A stretch of 64,000 nt of DNA from NCBI GenBank assembly GCA_000233775.1, contig CP003096.1:744001-808000 (forward strand), in the 5' to 3' direction. Position numbers and translations under genes: made by a program. The notes below the pieces were generated by a model. That model ran no database searches, had not been told where the DNA came from, and saw nothing but the letters and a program-made list of their open reading frames with translations. This DNA is from Thermovirga lienii DSM 17291. GTDB taxonomy: Bacteria > Synergistota > Synergistia > Synergistales > Thermovirgaceae. This document shows positions 61,440-64,000 of the stretch, one piece after another (within the stretch, counting starts at the first letter, position 1; each line of letters starts with the position of its first letter).

Positions 61440-62090
61440 ATGGCTCTTAGTGCGAAGATATCCATGAAAAAGAGAGAAGGAACAGGTAAAGAAGTAAGCA
61501 GAAAAATAAGAAAAGAAGGTTACATTCCAGGAGTGTTCTACGGCCCAGAACTTGAAGAAGCTATTCCTGTTATGGTTGATGCAAAGGCTTTAAGGCCCTT
61601 CGCAAACTCTGCACACTGGGAAACCATAAGAATTGAATGTCAGTTTGAGGATGGGATGGAAGCTGAATGTTTGATGAAAGAGATTCAGAGGGATCCTTTG
61701 ACCGGAGAGATCCTTCATGTAGATTTTCTCAAGCTTGTCAAAGGGCACAAGGTAATAGTAAACGTTCCAATAGACGTAGTTGGGAAAGATGTTTGTGTTG
61801 GAGTCAAACAGGGCGGAGTATTAGAGGTTCTAATGCACGAAATAGAAATGGAAGTTCTGCCAAGAGAAATCCCTGAGGCTGTAGTTGTAGATGTGTCAAA
61901 GCTAGGTATAGACGACGTGATTCATATTAAAGACCTTAAGTTGCCCGAGAGCGCAGTGGTTGATCAGGATCCCAACGCAGCGGTAGTAATGGTGTCATCT
62001 GCTAGAGTTGCCGTGGAAGAAGAGGGCGAAGAAGGCGAAGAACAAGAAGTAGAAGTCATTGGTAAAGGAAAGAAGAAAGAGGAGGAGTAG
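61440..62090 (+). CDS. ctc: Ribosomal protein L25/TL5/CTC, general-stress form
   Basis: 216 residues, the long (CTC) form. An N-terminal L25-like 5S-rRNA-binding domain (about 5-95, KEVSRKIRKEGYIPGVFYG) and a C-terminal TL5-type beta domain (about 98-185, VKGHKVIVNVPIDVVGKD, VEVLPREIPEAVVVDVS), ending in a Glu-rich then Lys-rich tail. ATG behind AAGGAGGAACGAACC. Confidence 0.95.
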   Translation: MALSAKISMKKREGTGKEVSRKIRKEGYIPGVFYGPELEEAIPVMVDAKALRPFANSAHWETIRIECQFEDGMEAECLMKEIQRDPLTGEILHVDFLKLVKGHKVIVNVPIDVVGKDVCVGVKQGGVLEVLMHEIEMEVLPREIPEAVVVDVSKLGIDDVIHIKDLKLPESAVVDQDPNAAVVMVSSARVAVEEEGEEGEEQEVEVIGKGKKKEEE

Positions 62091-62093
62091 TTT

Positions 62094-62672
62094 TTGCTTC
62101 TCATCGTAGGGTTGGGAAATCCAGGCCCCCGTTACGTTTGGACGCGTCACAACGTAGGATGGCTATTCGTTGATTGGTTGGTTGAAGAGACAAAGGCGAA
62201 ACTGCGAACTAATGGGGCGAGTTACATGTTGTGGGGGCCAGTATCCATCAACGGCAGAGATGTAGCCATGATGAAGCCCACTACCTATATGAACAGAAGT
62301 GGATCTGCCTTGAAGGATTTACCTGAAGGATTTATCCAGGATGCTAGTGATGTTTTGGTTGTTTATGATGATGTGGCTATACCCTTTGGTAGGATGAGGC
62401 TTAGAAAAAAGGGTTCAGCAGGTGGGCATAACGGTATGCTGTCCATACTGGCTGCTTTGGGAACACTAGAAGTGCCTCGCTTAAGGATTGGGATAGGCAG
62501 TAATACAGAGCAGCTGGAGTTGTCAGAGTTTGTGTTGTCTGAATTCACTGAGGAAGAGAAAGAAAAATTGCCAATGTTGTTCGACAAGGGAATTGAGGTT
62601 ATAAACTGTGTAGTTAATGGCGACTGGGATAAAGGGATGCAGATAGCCAACTCTTTTGCTTTGAATGCCTAA
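62094..62672 (+). CDS. pth: Peptidyl-tRNA hydrolase
   Basis: Frees tRNA from dropped-off peptidyl-tRNA. Core: LLIVGLGNPGPRYVWTRHNVGW with catalytic His, MMKPTTYMNRSG, YDDVAIPFGRMRLRKKGSAGGHNGM. 192 residues. Start TTG at 62094 with GAGGAGTAG inside the end of ctc. Usual neighbour of ctc and mfd. Confidence 0.96.
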   Translation: MLLIVGLGNPGPRYVWTRHNVGWLFVDWLVEETKAKLRTNGASYMLWGPVSINGRDVAMMKPTTYMNRSGSALKDLPEGFIQDASDVLVVYDDVAIPFGRMRLRKKGSAGGHNGMLSILAALGTLEVPRLRIGIGSNTEQLELSEFVLSEFTEEEKEKLPMLFDKGIEVINCVVNGDWDKGMQIANSFALNA

Positions 62673-62735
62673 TATGTATGATGGGAGGGAGACGGTGCCT
62701 GTTTTCCTCCCTTTTGCTTGTTATGAAAGGCAAAA

Positions 62736-64000
62736 ATGGTTAGATATATAAACAACTTAAAGGATCTAGACGAAAAAGAGCATAAAGATCGAAGCAGAAT
62801 TCACTTAAAAGGCAAAACTAGTGCCTTGGCTTGGATTTCAAGGGGGTTAACTCCCCCTGTTTTGTTTGTTTTGCCAGATAAAAGGACGCAAGAAGATTTC
62901 TTGGTGGACTGGGCGTCTATATCAGGCAAGGATAAAGAAACGAGCGTTTTATTGGAGTTACCTTTGACCCAAGAGGGGTTTGAAAATGAAGCGCTCAAGA
63001 TAAAAAGAGGTCAGACCCTAGTAGATTGGAACAACGATAAAGGGTATATGGTTGCCACCTCTTCATCTCTTATGGCTCCTTTCATACTTCCTGGAAGAGT
63101 GTTTCAAGTAAAACGACGTAGTCTGGTTGATAGAGACGAACTTTTAGAATGGCTTTCGAAAGAAGGGTATGAGAGGGTAGATATTGTTTGGTTGCCAGGG
63201 CAGTACGTCAGTAGAGGCAGCATAGTAGATGTTTTTAGCCCCGGAGACAAAAACCCTGTCAGAATAGAGTTTTTCGATGACGCTGTGGAGAGCGTTCGTT
63301 TCTTTAGGATCGAAGACCAAAGAAGCATTGAACTAGTAGATGAAGTGTGCCTTTTAAGTTTAAAGGGCAGAGGGAAAACGCCTTTAAGGGATTTGATTCC
63401 GTTGGACACCAAAGTGGTGTTGTATGAACCTAGCGAAATAGACAAAAACGCCAGCGATTGGCGTTGGTTAGCTGAGGCAATTTATAAAGACGCTAAAGGG
63501 GGAGATTTGGTTCCTTTAAGTTGGGGAGAAGTTTTGAGGTCTTTCTCCGATGTCAAAGTTTTCGAGGTCACCAAGAATTTAGCTTTGGCCGATTTCAGGA
63601 CCAAAATAGAGGAAATTCCTCCCTTTAAAGGAGATGTCAGGGCCTATCGGGATTTTGTTAGATACTGGATAGGAAAGAGCTATGATGTGCATGTTTTTTG
63701 TTCTGACAAGGATGAAATTTTGCTGGAGCATAATAACAGTATATGCGTCAAGACAGGTAAAATAACTGGAGGTTTTATAGATCATTGTTCTCAAGTAGTT
63801 TATTTGAGCGAATTTGAGCTGCATGGTATTCCGATCGCAAATGAAAGGGAAGTTTCTTCAGGTCCACCTCTGGAGTGGAATGAGTTGGTAGCTAGGTCCA
63901 CATATGTGGTGCATGAAGATTATGGTATAGCCAAAAATTTGGGTTTAGAGACCCTAACAATAGATGGCATGTCCACCGATTTCGTGGTTCTCGAATTTAC
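62736..64000 (+). CDS. mfd: Transcription-repair coupling factor (N-terminal part, cut by window edge)
   Basis: 421 codons are visible. The UvrB-like module is readable (RSRIHLKGKTSALAWIS, FILPGRVFQVKRRSLVDRDEL, LPGQYVSRGSIVDVFSPG), followed by the start of the RNA-polymerase-interaction CarD-like domain (ARSTYVVHEDYGIAKNLG, near 395). Helicase motifs lie beyond the window. ATG at 62736 with GAAAGG ahead, 64 bases after pth. The N-terminus is somewhat short compared with E. coli Mfd. Removes stalled RNA polymerase and recruits UvrA. Confidence 0.93.
   Translation, partial: MVRYINNLKDLDEKEHKDRSRIHLKGKTSALAWISRGLTPPVLFVLPDKRTQEDFLVDWASISGKDKETSVLLELPLTQEGFENEALKIKRGQTLVDWNNDKGYMVATSSSLMAPFILPGRVFQVKRRSLVDRDELLEWLSKEGYERVDIVWLPGQYVSRGSIVDVFSPGDKNPVRIEFFDDAVESVRFFRIEDQRSIELVDEVCLLSLKGRGKTPLRDLIPLDTKVVLYEPSEIDKNASDWRWLAEAIYKDAKGGDLVPLSWGEVLRSFSDVKVFEVTKNLALADFRTKIEEIPPFKGDVRAYRDFVRYWIGKSYDVHVFCSDKDEILLEHNNSICVKTGKITGGFIDHCSQVVYLSEFELHGIPIANEREVSSGPPLEWNELVARSTYVVHEDYGIAKNLGLETLTIDGMSTDFVVLEF

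Noticed and set aside
62680-62716. Terminator between pth and mfd (GGGAGG...CCTCCC then TTTT)
   Set aside because: Only six pairs with a long loop; the gene order argues for continued transcription into mfd.

Overview
The window looks like a chromosomal segment of an anaerobic, possibly thermophilic bacterium. Synergistota (a Thermovirga/Acetomicrobium-like lineage) is my best guess. The case rests on a TAXI-type solute-binding protein, a bacterial SNF-family amino-acid symporter, heavy use of AGA/AGG and ATA codons, and many gene orders shared with Firmicutes (pheST-zapA-cvpA-mutS2, glmU-prs-ctc-pth-mfd, cdaA-cdaR-glmM) without any sporulation gene. A deep Firmicutes lineage cannot be excluded from sequence reading alone.

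Layout. 1-513 is the 5' half of an IS481-type insertion sequence. It sits 20 bp from the promoter of rpmH-rnpA-yidD-yidC-jag (627-2915). A convergent HhH DNA glycosylase, a SAM hydrolase and an HtrA protease follow. 5998-9172 is a nested mobile-element scar: an IS481 copy sits inside an IS256-type element, which lies against the remnant of a second IS256-type element, which in turn has cut off the 3' end of a histidine-kinase gene (kinase and OmpR-type regulator, 9134-11318). 11461-14711 holds rpsO, pnp and dut. 14736-16351 holds an SNF symporter with a 31-residue membrane partner. 16698-29361 is a long run of translation and division genes: thrS, infC-rpmI-rplT, trkH-trkA, pheST, zapA, cvpA, mutS2, tRNA-Arg. 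29516-32875 is more accessory: a racemase, a cold-shock protein, a TAXI binding protein, a HutP-family regulator, rpmE. 32883-45572 carries thyX, a DUF1385 gene, prfA, prmC, trxB, a degenerate PfkB-family gene, a low-molecular-weight phosphatase, an M48 protease, dnaX and dnaE. 45659-57306 carries mtrB (TRAP), pyk, a Nudix gene, nfo, a PLP racemase, cdaA-cdaR-glmM-galU, then a glmS ribozyme and glmS, then a Cys-rich DUF2703 gene. The window closes with two unrecognised genes on the minus strand, tRNA-Gln, and glmU-prs-ctc-pth and the start of mfd.

How the genes work together. Amino-sugar and envelope precursor supply is unusually complete: GlmS, GlmM and GlmU make UDP-GlcNAc, GalU makes UDP-glucose, CdaA/CdaR make and tune c-di-AMP next to GlmM, and the glmS ribozyme closes the feedback loop at the RNA level. 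RNA-based control recurs through the window: a glmS ribozyme, an infC leader with mutually exclusive terminator and antiterminator pairings plus an AUA start codon, and two RNA-binding attenuation regulators (HutP and TRAP) encoded away from any his or trp genes.

I found no CRISPR array, prophage or defence island. The observations most worth a second look are the infC leader and AUA start, a trkH reading frame with no canonical start, the nested insertion sequences with their kinase truncation, the orphan HutP and TRAP genes, the thioredoxin reductase with a cysteine-less thioredoxin-like tail, the PfkB-like protein with altered catalytic residues, and the 31-residue transporter partner. None of these proves a wholly new system.
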